The notes under the pieces are model-generated. The model worked only from the letters and a program-made list of their open reading frames with translations. It was not told the DNA's origin and searched no databases. This document shows positions 8,801-16,348 of a stretch of 64,000 nt of DNA, piece by piece. Position 1 is the first letter of the stretch. Every line of letters begins with the position of its first letter. Position numbers and translations under genes: made by a program. The DNA comes from Curtobacterium aurantiacum (lineage in GTDB: Bacteria > Actinomycetota > Actinomycetes > Actinomycetales > Microbacteriaceae). The stretch covers positions 1 through 64,000 of the forward strand of contig NZ_JAHEWN010000018.1 in NCBI RefSeq assembly GCF_018598555.1, in the 5' to 3' direction.

Positions 8801-9687
8801 AGCGCCACCCCGGTCGCTCCCGCCACCGTCAGGGTCGTGCCGGACGTGTACGACGACTCGGGCCCGGCCAGGTAGACGTAGGCGCTGCCGAGCTCGACGG
8901 GTTGGGCCGGGCGCCCGAAGGGGGTGTCCTGGCCGTACGCGGCGATCTCGTCGCCCGGGTAGCTGATGGGCTGCAGGGGCGTCCACACCGGCCCGGGCAC
9001 CACCGTGTTGGCCCGGATGCCCTTCGCCGCGAGCTGCCGCGCGAGCCCGTTCGTGTAGGTGATGATCGCGGCCTTCGTCGCGGCGTAGTCGATCATGCGG
9101 TCCTGCGGCTGGTACGCGGACACCGAGCTGGTCGTGACGATCGAGCTCCCCGGCGCCATGTGCGGGACAGCAGCGCGGACGAGCCAGAACAGCGAGTACA
9201 GGTTGACCTTCATCGTGCGGTCGAAGTCCTCGGTGCTCTGCCGGGTGACGTCCTCGTGCACCTGCTGGTGGCCCGCGACCAGCACGAGCGCGTCGAGACC
9301 CCCGAGCTGGCTGACGGCGTCCTGCACCAGGACGTCACAGAAGGCCTCGTCGGTCAGGTCGCCGGGCAGCAGCACGGCCTTGCGCCCGAGGTCGCCGATG
9401 ACGTCGCGGACCTGCTCGAGGTCCTCGCGCTCTTCGGGCAGGGCGTTCAGGGCGACGTCGGCGCCCTCCTTCGCCATCGCGATCGCCGCAGCGCGCCCGA
9501 TGCCGGAGTCCGCCCCCGTGACGAGCACCCGGTACCCGCGCATCCGCCCGGTGCCCAGGTAGCTCGTCTCGCCATGGTCGGGGGCGGGGTCCATCGCACT
9601 CGCCAGCCCGGACCCCTGCTGGGTCTGCGCGGGGAACGGCGGACGGGGGAACTGGTCGCGCGGGTCCTGCTTGTCGAGCTGGCTCAT
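8797..9687 (-). CDS. Short-chain dehydrogenase, tailed general-stress type
   Basis: A 296-residue SDR with about 40 extra N-terminal residues (MSQLDKQDPRDQFPRPPFPA), as in YdaD/YhdF/YghA-type oxidoreductases. The NAD(P) site TGADSGIG and the catalytic YAATK with an upstream Ser (TTSSVSAY) are present. The usual NNAG motif is replaced by LVAGHQQ. The protein is clearly paralogous to the dehydrogenase at 48546-49472. It is the first gene of the operon with ligD (4-base overlap) and diverges from ku. The coupling to DNA repair is positional; the substrate is unknown. Confidence 0.88.
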   Translation of the reverse strand: MSQLDKQDPRDQFPRPPFPAQTQQGSGLASAMDPAPDHGETSYLGTGRMRGYRVLVTGADSGIGRAAAIAMAKEGADVALNALPEEREDLEQVRDVIGDLGRKAVLLPGDLTDEAFCDVLVQDAVSQLGGLDALVLVAGHQQVHEDVTRQSTEDFDRTMKVNLYSLFWLVRAAVPHMAPGSSIVTTSSVSAYQPQDRMIDYAATKAAIITYTNGLARQLAAKGIRANTVVPGPVWTPLQPISYPGDEIAAYGQDTPFGRPAQPVELGSAYVYLAGPESSYTSGTTLTVAGATGVAL

Positions 9688-9822
9688 GGGCCCATCGTGC
9701 TCGCGCCGGCCTCGCGGTGGTCCAGCGAACCGGACATCCGTGGAACGATCCCCCCGACGGCGGACCTGTGGAGGACCCGTCGGCTCCGGGCACGCACGCG
9801 TGCGGGCGGGCATCATGTGCGC

Positions 9823-10863
9823 ATGAGGTCGATCTGGAAGGGCTCCATCGCGTTCGGGCTCGTCAACGTGCCCATCAAGGTCTACGCGGCCACCGAGACG
9901 CACGACGTGTCCCTGCACCAGGTGCACGACGACGACAAGGGCCGCATCCGGTACAAGCGGGTGTGCGAGTTCGGCCACGAGGTCGAGTACGCCGACATCC
10001 AGCGTGCCTACGACGACGGTGACAAGACCGTGGTGCTCACGGCGGACGACTTCAAGCAGCTCCCCGAGGAGCAGTCGCACGAGGTCGAGGTGCTCGAGTT
10101 CGTGCCCGTCGAGCAGGTCGACCCGATGATGTTCGAGAAGACCTACTACCTCGAGCCGGACTCGCGCTCGCCGAAGGCGTACGTGCTGCTGCGCGAGACC
10201 CTGGCGAAGACCGACCGCCTGGCGATCGTGCAGTTCACCCTGCGGCAGAAGACCCGGCTCGGGGTGCTCCGGGTGCACGACGAGGTCATCCTGCTGCAGG
10301 GGCTGCTCTGGGGCGACGAGGTGCGCGCGGCCGACTTCAAGACCCTCGACACGACGGTGAAGGTCAGCGCCAACGAACTGAAGATGTCCTCCTCGCTCGT
10401 CGAGAGCATGTCCACCGACTTCGACCCCGACCGCTACACCGACTCCTACCAGGAGGAGCTGCAGCAGCTGATCGACGCGAAGCTCGAGGCGGGCGACGAC
10501 ATCGACACCGAGAAGACCTTCGGCGCGCAGGACGACGAGGACGACGACGACGAGGGCGGTGACGTGCTCGACCTGATGGCCGCCCTGCGTGCGTCCGTCG
10601 ACAAGAAGCGGACAGGAGGCTCGGGGTCGCGTTCGTCGTCGACCTCACGGTCGTCGTCGGGTTCTGGCTCGGGCACGTCTGGCTCGGGCACGTCCGGCCC
10701 CGGCAGGAAGGCACCGGCGAAGAAGGCGCCCGCGAAGAAGGCCGCGGAGAGCACGACCGAGACGGCCCCCGCGAAGTCGGCGCCGAAGAAGGCGCCCGCG
10801 AAGAAGGCTCCGGCGAAGAAGGCTCCGGCGAAGAAGCCCGCCGCCAAGAAGCAGGCGAGCTGA
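9823..10863 (+). CDS. ku: Ku homodimeric DNA end-binding protein with Lys-rich tail
   Basis: Bacterial Ku binds double-strand break ends as a homodimer and recruits LigD. The core (about residues 1-255) starts with the classic MRSIWKGSIAFGLVNVPIKVY and contains the YKRVC, FVPVEQVDP, YYLEPD and MSTDFDPDRYTDSYQEEL blocks. A linker of Asp/Glu then Ser/Gly leads into a tail (about residues 300-346) of repeated KKAPA units, giving 346 residues compared with about 270-300 for plain Ku. Such basic tails are known in some actinobacterial Ku proteins and favour DNA binding. The gene diverges from the dehydrogenase-ligD operon across a 135-base gap. Confidence 0.96.
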   Translation: MRSIWKGSIAFGLVNVPIKVYAATETHDVSLHQVHDDDKGRIRYKRVCEFGHEVEYADIQRAYDDGDKTVVLTADDFKQLPEEQSHEVEVLEFVPVEQVDPMMFEKTYYLEPDSRSPKAYVLLRETLAKTDRLAIVQFTLRQKTRLGVLRVHDEVILLQGLLWGDEVRAADFKTLDTTVKVSANELKMSSSLVESMSTDFDPDRYTDSYQEELQQLIDAKLEAGDDIDTEKTFGAQDDEDDDDEGGDVLDLMAALRASVDKKRTGGSGSRSSSTSRSSSGSGSGTSGSGTSGPGRKAPAKKAPAKKAAESTTETAPAKSAPKKAPAKKAPAKKAPAKKPAAKKQAS

Positions 10864-10876
10864 CCGCTGGCGAGGG

Positions 10877-11689
10877 TCAGGCCGCGGTCGAGCCGCCGCC
10901 CGCCAGACGCTCGAGCGTGGTGAACACCTCGGCGTACTGCTGCCGGAGCGCTGCCCACCCAGCGCCGGTGTCGATCGACTCCGGGTCCTCGACGGGTACC
11001 GCGTACCCGTACTGCGCCCGCGGGACCGGGTCACCCGGCAACCGGAGCTCCTGGGTGAACGCACCGCTCGCCGCCTCGAAGGTCAGGGTGTGCGATGCGA
11101 CGTTCCGGCCCCAGTCCGCGGACGGCCACGACATGAACGCGACGTGCCGCATCCCCTCGGCGGGATCGGTCGCCGAGACGTAGCAGCCGTGGTGGTCCTC
11201 GCCCGGGGACAGGATCGTGTACGTGCCGTTGTCCCGGTAGACGAGCAGTGCCTCGGCGAAGGGCTTCGGTGCGTACATCGCGGTGTAGCGCAGCGCGTGC
11301 ACGAACTGCGGCCGGCCCAGCGGGACCGTCACGAGCGCGCTGCGGGCCGGCCCTTCGCTCGGTGGCGCCTCGCCCGGGGTCGACGCCGCGACGCCTGCCG
11401 GAAGGTGGGCGACGTAGAGCAGTTCGGCGTCCTCCGTGCCGGTGCTGCGGCCGTCGTGCACCACGTGCGGCTCCTCGACCAGGGCCTCCCCTGGCCCGAC
11501 GACCCGCGTGGCCTCTTCGGTGACGTGCGTCAGCGCACCGCGCACCACGAGACCCGTCTGGCGTGCGTCGTGCCGGTGCCAGCCGGTCGACGCGCCCACC
11601 GGGAGCGTCAGCCGCCGCACCTCGTAGGTGCCGCCGTCGGGCCCGTCGACGGTCGCGACGAGGGTGGTGGTGGGCTCGGGGTGGGGCAT
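10877..11689 (-). CDS. Cupin-domain protein with uncharacterised C-terminal half
   Basis: A 270-residue protein. The N-terminal half is a cupin barrel: GWHRHDARQTGLVVRGALTH, GPGEALVEEPHVVHDGRS, with His metal-ligand candidates. The C-terminal half (from about residue 125, TVPLGRPQFVHALRYT) has no motif I recognise and contains a Tyr- and Trp-rich core. The start at 11689 follows an AGAGGA ribosome site. It converges with ku with only 13 bases between, so they may share a termination region. Enzymatic versus sensory role cannot be decided. Confidence 0.7.
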   Translation of the reverse strand: MPHPEPTTTLVATVDGPDGGTYEVRRLTLPVGASTGWHRHDARQTGLVVRGALTHVTEEATRVVGPGEALVEEPHVVHDGRSTGTEDAELLYVAHLPAGVAASTPGEAPPSEGPARSALVTVPLGRPQFVHALRYTAMYAPKPFAEALLVYRDNGTYTILSPGEDHHGCYVSATDPAEGMRHVAFMSWPSADWGRNVASHTLTFEAASGAFTQELRLPGDPVPRAQYGYAVPVEDPESIDTGAGWAALRQQYAEVFTTLERLAGGGSTAA

Positions 11690-11831
11690 CGGGGTCCTCT
11701 CGGTGGTGCGTTCGCCAGATGATCGTCTTGCACCCGCCTGGGACGGTGGTCGAAGGACGACGCGGATCCGTTCAGCCGGCGCGCGCGGCACGTGTCACGA
11801 GCCGGAAACACGGGTCCGGGACACTGGTCGG

Positions 11832-12452
11832 ATGACTCCACAAGAGCCTGGGAGCCTGCAGTCGTCATCCGAGACCGCAGGCCCGCCCGTCACCGTCTCC
11901 GTCACCCGCCTGGTCGAACCCGACCGCATCCCCGAGGCCACCCGCTGGGTGCAGTCCGGGGTGAACCTGGCGAACCGCTACCCCGGCTTCCTCGGCTCGG
12001 GGTGGGTGCGTTCCACCGCGCAGTCCCGCGAGTGGCACATGCTCTACCGGTTCGCCGACCACGACTCCCTGGCGACGTGGGAGAACTCCGACGACCGGCT
12101 GCGCTGGCTCGACCTGGGCCGTGACCTGGTGGTGGAGTCCCGCGTCGAGAAGCGCACCGGCATCGAGGGGTGGTTCGACGTCCCGCAGGACGCCCCGGCC
12201 TCGAGCGCTCCCCCGCGGTGGAAGCAGTCCGTGAGCATCTGGCTCGGCTTCTTCCCGGTGAACCTCGCGTTCACGTACCTGATGGCCTGGCTCGTCCCCG
12301 CGTTCGCGCACGTCGCGATCCTGCCCCGGGTGCTCATCACGACCGTCGTGCTCACGCCGATCATGACGTTCTGGGTGCTGCCGTTCGTGACGAAGCTGAT
12401 CCGCCCGTGGTTGCTCGCACCCGCTGCCACACCAACCGGTCACACGAGGTGA
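11832..12452 (+). CDS. Antibiotic biosynthesis monooxygenase domain membrane protein
   Basis: 206 residues. The N-terminal 120 residues form an ABM-type ferredoxin-like barrel (VTVSVTRLVEPDRIPEATRWVQSGVN, GFLGSGWVR, WHMLYRFADHDSLATWENSDDR). The C-terminal part has two transmembrane helices (about 135-160 and 165-190, IWLGFFPVNLAFTYLMAWLVP and VLTPIMTFWVLPFV). This ABM plus two-helix layout is a common uncharacterised actinobacterial family; despite the domain name no link to antibiotic synthesis is implied. Start ATG 11832. Confidence 0.8.
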   Translation: MTPQEPGSLQSSSETAGPPVTVSVTRLVEPDRIPEATRWVQSGVNLANRYPGFLGSGWVRSTAQSREWHMLYRFADHDSLATWENSDDRLRWLDLGRDLVVESRVEKRTGIEGWFDVPQDAPASSAPPRWKQSVSIWLGFFPVNLAFTYLMAWLVPAFAHVAILPRVLITTVVLTPIMTFWVLPFVTKLIRPWLLAPAATPTGHTR

Positions 12453-12462
12453 CGCAGCCCGT

Positions 12463-12708
12463 TCAGTCCACCTGCCGCAGGATCCGCTCGATGCCGTCGA
12501 GGCGTCGCTCGATGCTCGCGAGGGTGCTCGCGAGTTCGCGCTGCGCCGCCGCGTTGCGTTCGGTAGCCGCCCAGTCACCCTGACCGCGGTCTACCCCCCA
12601 CTTCAGTCGGGCGATCGAGTACACGACCCCACAGATGATTGCCGTCACCGGCACCAGTACCCAGAGCATCCCAGTCCAATCCGTCGTGAAGTCCACGTAG
12701 TCCTCCAT
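12463..12708 (-). CDS. Small membrane protein with coiled-coil tail
   Basis: 81 residues: an N-terminal transmembrane helix (about 13-34, MLWVLVPVTAIICGVVYSIARL) and a cytoplasmic helix rich in Ala, Glu and Arg (RNAAAQRELASTLASIERRLDGIERILRQ), likely a coiled coil. It starts four bases after the ArsR-like gene stops, so it is cotranscribed with that regulator. Role unknown; pairing with a regulator suggests a membrane partner or an accessory of the neighbouring ABC system. Confidence 0.65.
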   Translation of the reverse strand: MEDYVDFTTDWTGMLWVLVPVTAIICGVVYSIARLKWGVDRGQGDWAATERNAAAQRELASTLASIERRLDGIERILRQVD

Positions 12709-12711
12709 CGC

Positions 12712-13035
12712 TCAGTCCACGCCCTCACCAGTGACGTCCGTCGACATCGACGCTGCGACCCGGGTGTCGACCCGGACGTCGGAGTCGGCGAGCGTGTCGT
12801 AGCGGTACGCACGTCCGTCCGGGCCGAGGACCAGTTCGCTGGTCACCAGCCCGGTGGCCTCGAGCCGGGTCAGATGCATCGTCGCCAGCGGACGCGAGAT
12901 CTGCAGTCGACGGGCCAGGTCGCTCGCGTGCATCGTCCCCTCGAACAGCAGCGCGAGCATCCGGAGGCGTGGCGCACTCGCTTGCGCTTGGAGACGCGCG
13001 AGCAACATCGCGTCATCACTCGGGCGTTCGCGCAC
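12712..13035 (-). CDS. ArsR-like winged-helix transcriptional regulator
   Basis: 107 residues. The winged helix is readable: RLRMLALLFEGTMHASDLARRLQISRPLATMHLTRLEATGLV, then a wing (LGPDGRAYRYDTL). I see no Cys metal-sensing motif, so a metalloid sensor is unlikely; this is the general ArsR/HTH_20 type. It lies downstream of the ABC permease, on the same strand, and is followed at once by a small membrane protein. A perfect 10-bp palindrome (13108-13117) upstream may be its own site. It plausibly controls the exporter and precursor peptide cassette. Confidence 0.75.
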   Translation of the reverse strand: MRERPSDDAMLLARLQAQASAPRLRMLALLFEGTMHASDLARRLQISRPLATMHLTRLEATGLVTSELVLGPDGRAYRYDTLADSDVRVDTRVAASMSTDVTGEGVD

Positions 13036-13107
13036 AGTCCGTCCCGATACGTGTCGAGCCTCGGTCTCCTCATCTCAGCCGCAGCCCCCCTCGTGCCGGA
13101 GTGATCG

Positions 13108-13117
13108 GTACCGGTAC
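13108..13117. promoter_or_regulatory. Candidate operator palindrome
   Basis: Perfect 10-bp palindrome GTACCGGTAC in the gap upstream of the ArsR-like gene. Short, so chance occurrence is possible. Confidence 0.3.
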
Positions 13118-13123
13118 GTGTTC

Positions 13124-13150
13124 TCTCGCACCATCCATCGCGGTGCGAGA
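13124..13150 (-). terminator. Terminator-like hairpin after the ABC permease
   Basis: Perfect 9-bp stem TCTCGCACC (13124-13132) with 13142-13150 and a 9-base loop, 36 bases downstream of the permease stop. No U tract follows, so it may be a weak or Rho-aided terminator. Confidence 0.45.
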
Positions 13151-13185
13151 TCGACCCGCACCGTCTGTCCCCCCGTGAACATGGC

Positions 13186-14025
13186 TTACTCGGCTGACTT
13201 CCTGCGGGTGAAGCCCCGAGGCTCGCGCTCGGATGCCCACCGGAAGAAGGCGCCGGACAGGACGATGCCGATGACGGCCCACCCGAGCAGGATCAGGACT
13301 TGTCGACCGTCGCAGGCAAACGTGCCCTCGGAGAAGACCGCAGCGAACAGCTGGAAGAGCGGCGCACCGGGGAGGTAGGGGACGATGGCATCGACGACGG
13401 CACCGAGCGGCACCGTGATGAACGCGCCCGACAGGAACGCGAGCGGGAAGAAGATGCCGTTGACGATCGGGACTGCCGCGTCGGCGTTCGGCGGGAGCAG
13501 CGAGAGCGCCACGCCGATGGGCGACAGGGCGATGAAGCCGAGCACTGCCGTCACGACGAGCGGCACGATGCGGTCGGGGTCCATCGTGACCCGGAGACCG
13601 AGGAACCCGATCGCGGAGACCACCGCGAGCACGATGACCAGGGTGACGAAGATGTTCACGAGGAACGCACCCATGACGACCCACGGCGGTACCGGTGTTG
13701 TCCGGAACCGACGAAACAGGCCGTGTTCGCGGCGGATCGCCAGGCCGATCGCGACGTTCGCGAACGTCACGGACATCAGCGCGAACGTCAGCACGCCCGC
13801 ATAACTGAGGTTTGCCTGTCGGATCTCCGCACCGTCCACGGAACGAATGCTGTCCGCAGCACTCAGGAATGCAACTCCGAACACGACGTAGAACATGACG
13901 GGCATGAGCACGATGAACGCGAGCGAGATGACCGACATCCAGAAGTCGACGAATTCTGATCGCGTGTGCAAGAGAAAACTCTTCACAAAGTTGTGCCGCT
14001 TTCCAACGGCTGCTGCGAGCGTCAC
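13186..14025 (-). CDS. ABC-2 type transporter permease
   Basis: 279 residues with about six transmembrane helices, in the ABC-2 pattern: a first helix (about 31-50, VISLAFIVLMPVMFYVVFGVA), a large loop, then YAGVLTFALMSVTFANVAIGLAIRRE followed by the typical FRRFRTTPVPPWV coupling segment, and paired helices to the C-terminus. It starts by GTG overlapping the ATPase stop (GTGA), so the two are translationally coupled. Daunorubicin- or bacteriocin-type exporters have this half-size design. With the ATPase it probably exports, or protects against, the peptide made from 15011-15187; this is inferred from position. Confidence 0.88.
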   Translation of the reverse strand: MTLAAAVGKRHNFVKSFLLHTRSEFVDFWMSVISLAFIVLMPVMFYVVFGVAFLSAADSIRSVDGAEIRQANLSYAGVLTFALMSVTFANVAIGLAIRREHGLFRRFRTTPVPPWVVMGAFLVNIFVTLVIVLAVVSAIGFLGLRVTMDPDRIVPLVVTAVLGFIALSPIGVALSLLPPNADAAVPIVNGIFFPLAFLSGAFITVPLGAVVDAIVPYLPGAPLFQLFAAVFSEGTFACDGRQVLILLGWAVIGIVLSGAFFRWASEREPRGFTRRKSAE

Positions 14026-14927
14026 GCGGAGACCTCCGGTTCACCGACGAGCTTGACGTACGCATCGTCGAGGGTGGGTGCGACGATCGTCAGGTCACCG
14101 AGGTTGTGCCCCGTGGAGGCCTCCCACGATCGCAGCTGTTCGAGGAGCTTGCCGTGGGACGGCGTGGAGTACCGGAGACGCTCGCCGACACGGACGGCTC
14201 CGGCTGGGAGCAGCTCGCGTTCGCCGGCGGGGAGATCGAACTCGACCCGTCCGGGGGCGGCTGACAGCCGCACGATGTCCCGCGGGCTGCCGCTCGCGGC
14301 GAAGTGGCCGTCGCGGAGGATGTGCACGGCGTCGGCCAGCTGCTGGACCTCGTCCAGGTCGTGGGAGGTGAGCACCACGGTCACCCCGGCCCGGTTCGAG
14401 TCGGCGATGAGCCCGCGGATCGAATGTCGGGAGATCGGGTCGAGACCGGTCGACGGTTCGTCGAGGAACAGGATCCGTGGGCGGCCGACGAATGCCAACG
14501 CAAGGTCGAGACGACGACGCATACCGCCGGACAGGGACCGGACCGGCTTCTGCGCGAACTCGTCGAGGCCGAAGCGGGTCACCGATTCTGTGAGCGGCAC
14601 GGCGTCCGGGTAGTAACTGGCCTGCCGGAGAAGCAGATCGCGAGGCGTCAGTGCAGGTTCGAGGAGCGTCTGCTGCATGACGACGCCGATGACCGTCCTG
14701 AGCCGCCGGAAGTCCACGACGTGTCCGGGGTCGTACCCGAGGACCGACAGCGATCCAGAGTCGCGCCCCCGGTGCCCTTCGAGGATCTCGACGAGCGTGG
14801 TCTTCCCGGCACCGTTCGGCCCGAGGAAGGCGGCAACGCTGCCGTCTTCGACGACGACGTCGAGTGCCCGGAGGACGTCGACCCCGCGGTAGCTCTTGGT
14901 CAGCCCATCGGCTGTGATGGCGGCCAT
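14022..14927 (-). CDS. ABC transporter ATP-binding protein (DrrA/CcmA type)
   Basis: 301 residues. Walker A GPNGAGKTT, Q-loop VMQQ, signature LSGGMRRRLDLALAF, Walker B ILFLDEPSTGLDP and switch H (LTSHDLDEVQ) are all present. The C-terminal 80 residues form the extra domain seen in drug- and bacteriocin-exporter ATPases. It lies 83 bases downstream of the precursor-peptide stop with a hairpin between, and overlaps the permease gene. The substrate is inferred to be the neighbouring peptide. Confidence 0.93.
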   Translation of the reverse strand: MAAITADGLTKSYRGVDVLRALDVVVEDGSVAAFLGPNGAGKTTLVEILEGHRGRDSGSLSVLGYDPGHVVDFRRLRTVIGVVMQQTLLEPALTPRDLLLRQASYYPDAVPLTESVTRFGLDEFAQKPVRSLSGGMRRRLDLALAFVGRPRILFLDEPSTGLDPISRHSIRGLIADSNRAGVTVVLTSHDLDEVQQLADAVHILRDGHFAASGSPRDIVRLSAAPGRVEFDLPAGERELLPAGAVRVGERLRYSTPSHGKLLEQLRSWEASTGHNLGDLTIVAPTLDDAYVKLVGEPEVSA

Positions 14928-14970
14928 GGATGGGTCCTATCTGGTTGCTGGATCGGCGGTGATCGGATCA

Positions 14971-15004
14971 GTGCGGGGCTCTCACGCGCATGACAGCCCC
15001 GCAC
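14971..15004 (-). terminator. Hairpin between precursor peptide and ABC genes
   Basis: Perfect 10-bp stem GTGCGGGGCT (14971-14980) with 14995-15004 and a 14-base loop, starting six bases after the precursor stop. No U tract follows, so it may act as a partial terminator or mRNA stabiliser, letting the precursor be made in excess over the transporter. Confidence 0.5.
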
Positions 15005-15010
15005 GCTGGA

Positions 15011-15187
15011 TCAGCCGCAGGACCCCGACGAGCAGCACGAGCTGCTGCCACAGCAGGACGTCGAGGTGCAGCTGCTGCTGCCGCTCGTGGCCCCCGTCTC
15101 GGGAACGGCGACCGCCTCACGGACGGACAGGACCTCGAGACCGCTGAAGTCGAGATCTGGCAGATCAATGATTGAGTTGCGCTCCAC
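15011..15187 (-). CDS. Thiazolylpeptide-type RiPP precursor peptide (candidate)
   Basis: 58 residues from GTG 15187. The leader (about 1-36) is acidic and hydrophobic, IIDLPDLDFSGLEVLSVREA then VAVPETGATSG, a pattern I recognise from thiazolylpeptide-type bacteriocin precursors (leader ending in a PETGA/PEMGA-like motif). The core (37-58) consists only of Ser, Cys, Thr and Gly, with six Cys in C, CC, CC, C order, suitable for cyclodehydration to azoles. An AAGGGG ribosome site (15196-15201) lies eight bases upstream, and a near-consensus promoter precedes it. The next genes encode an ABC exporter. No modification enzyme is in the window, so whether the peptide is processed is open. A plain Cys-rich peptide is the alternative. 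Confidence 0.78.
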   Translation of the reverse strand: MERNSIIDLPDLDFSGLEVLSVREAVAVPETGATSGSSSCTSTSCCGSSSCCSSGSCG

Positions 15188-15236
15188 GATGAAGTCCCCT
15201 TCGCCACGGAACCAGCCAATCCAGCACCTGGCCGTT

Positions 15237-15265
15237 AACATATTGCCGTTCTTACTCGGCGTCAA
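15237..15265 (-). promoter_or_regulatory. Sigma-70-type promoter of the precursor peptide
   Basis: On the minus strand TTGACG (15265-15260), exactly 17 bases, then TATGTT (15242-15237). This is close to the housekeeping consensus and stands out in a high-GC genome. The expected transcript start near 15230 leaves a leader of about 40 bases to the GTG start. Confidence 0.7.
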
Positions 15266-15362
15266 CCACGGTCCCGAGTCCAGGGAAGTGCATGGGGTCC
15301 TTGGGTGACGACGGGGCGGCGCCGTTGCGCTGCCAGCATCGGGGGTGCGGCTCTGAGCCGTG

Positions 15363-16298
15363 TCAGACCAAGACCGACAGCTGGTCGAGCCGCTCGAGGA
15401 TGACGCCCTCGCGCAGCGCCCACGGGCAGATCTCGAGGGCCGGCGGGTCGAAGATGTCCAGGCACGCCTCGGCGACGAGCGCCCCGGGCACCACCTGGTG
15501 CGCCCGGCTCGCCGAGACGCCGGGCAGCGCCGCGAGCTCGTCGACCGACATCGTCAGCAGCTCCGGCAGCCGCTGCCGCAGCACCGCGCCGTCGAGCGCC
15601 CGCGGCACCAGGGGCCCGGCAACCGACGGCGCGGCCCCGCAGATGCGGGCGATCGACCGGAACGTCTTCGACGTCGCCACGGCCCGGTCCGGCCGACCCG
15701 AGCGGAGCAGCCGTCCCGCGTCACGGGCGATCTCGACGCGGATCTCGTGCCGGATCCGGCGGACGTCGTCCTCGGTCGGGGTGCCTGCGGAGAAGTACGA
15801 GCGCGCGAGGCGTGCGGCGCCGATCGGCATGGACCACGCGACGTCCGGCGCCTCGTCGGCACCGCCGGCGATCTCGAGCGAGCCACCGCCGATGTCGAAG
15901 ACCGCCAGGCGACCGGCGGACCAGCCGAACCACCGGCGCACGGCCAGGAACGTCAACCGGGCCTCGTCCGAGCCGGACAGGACGGCCAGCTCGACCCCGG
16001 TGGACGACTCGACGTGGGCGAGCACGGCCTCGGAGTTGCCGGCGTCGCGCACCGCCGAGGTGGCGAACGCGAGCATGTCCTCGCAGCCGCGCTCCTCGGC
16101 GACCCGGACGGCGTCGGCGACGAAGGTGGTCAGGGCGTCGATCCCCTGCTGCGTCACAGCGCCCGAGTCGTCCAGGTGCTCGGCCAGCCGCAGCGGCTGC
16201 TTGAACGAGGACGCCGGCAGCGGCGCGGCGCCGCCGTGGGCGTCCACCACGAGCAGGTGGCCGGTGTTGGACCCGATGTCGAGGACTCCCACGCGCAT
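15363..16298 (-). CDS. Ppx/GppA phosphatase family protein
   Basis: 311 residues of the sugar-kinase/Hsp70 fold. N-terminal phosphate-1 motif VGVLDIGSNTGHLLVVDAHGG, then FATSAVRDAGN, SGSDEARLTF and the phosphate-2 motif FDIGGGSLEIAGG, then the C-terminal MSVDELAALPGVSASRA block. Members hydrolyse polyphosphate and/or pppGpp in the cytosol. The length equals the short actinobacterial Ppx forms without a C-terminal HD domain. It stands between the precursor-peptide promoter and the ribokinase operon, with no sign of coupling to either. Confidence 0.92.
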   Translation of the reverse strand: MRVGVLDIGSNTGHLLVVDAHGGAAPLPASSFKQPLRLAEHLDDSGAVTQQGIDALTTFVADAVRVAEERGCEDMLAFATSAVRDAGNSEAVLAHVESSTGVELAVLSGSDEARLTFLAVRRWFGWSAGRLAVFDIGGGSLEIAGGADEAPDVAWSMPIGAARLARSYFSAGTPTEDDVRRIRHEIRVEIARDAGRLLRSGRPDRAVATSKTFRSIARICGAAPSVAGPLVPRALDGAVLRQRLPELLTMSVDELAALPGVSASRAHQVVPGALVAEACLDIFDPPALEICPWALREGVILERLDQLSVLV

Positions 16299-16313
16299 GC
16301 CACAACGCTAGCG

Positions 16314-16336
16314 GGCCGTGCAGTCACCGCACGGCC
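16314..16336 (-). terminator. Hairpin at the end of the ribokinase operon
   Basis: 8-bp stem GGCCGTGC (16314-16321) with 16329-16336, 7-base loop, 13 bases after the ribokinase stop. The adjoining GGGAGGCCCGTC string resembles one arm of repeat family A. Confidence 0.5.
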
Positions 16337-16348
16337 GGGAGGCCCGTC

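Noticed and set aside
6230-8875. 881-codon open frame opposite ligD
   Set aside because: Antisense shadow with biased composition; ligD on the other strand has all catalytic motifs.
11832-12452. Antibiotic biosynthesis role for the ABM-domain protein
   Set aside because: No biosynthetic genes adjoin it and the ABM-plus-two-helix form is a general uncharacterised family.
15080-15110. VPETG as a sortase (LPxTG) signal
   Set aside because: No hydrophobic helix or basic tail follows and no N-terminal secretion signal exists; the motif fits a RiPP leader end.
15011-15265. Longer 84-residue version of the precursor peptide
   Set aside because: Its start overlaps the -35/-10 region, so it could not be translated from that promoter; the GTG at 15187 has a proper ribosome site.
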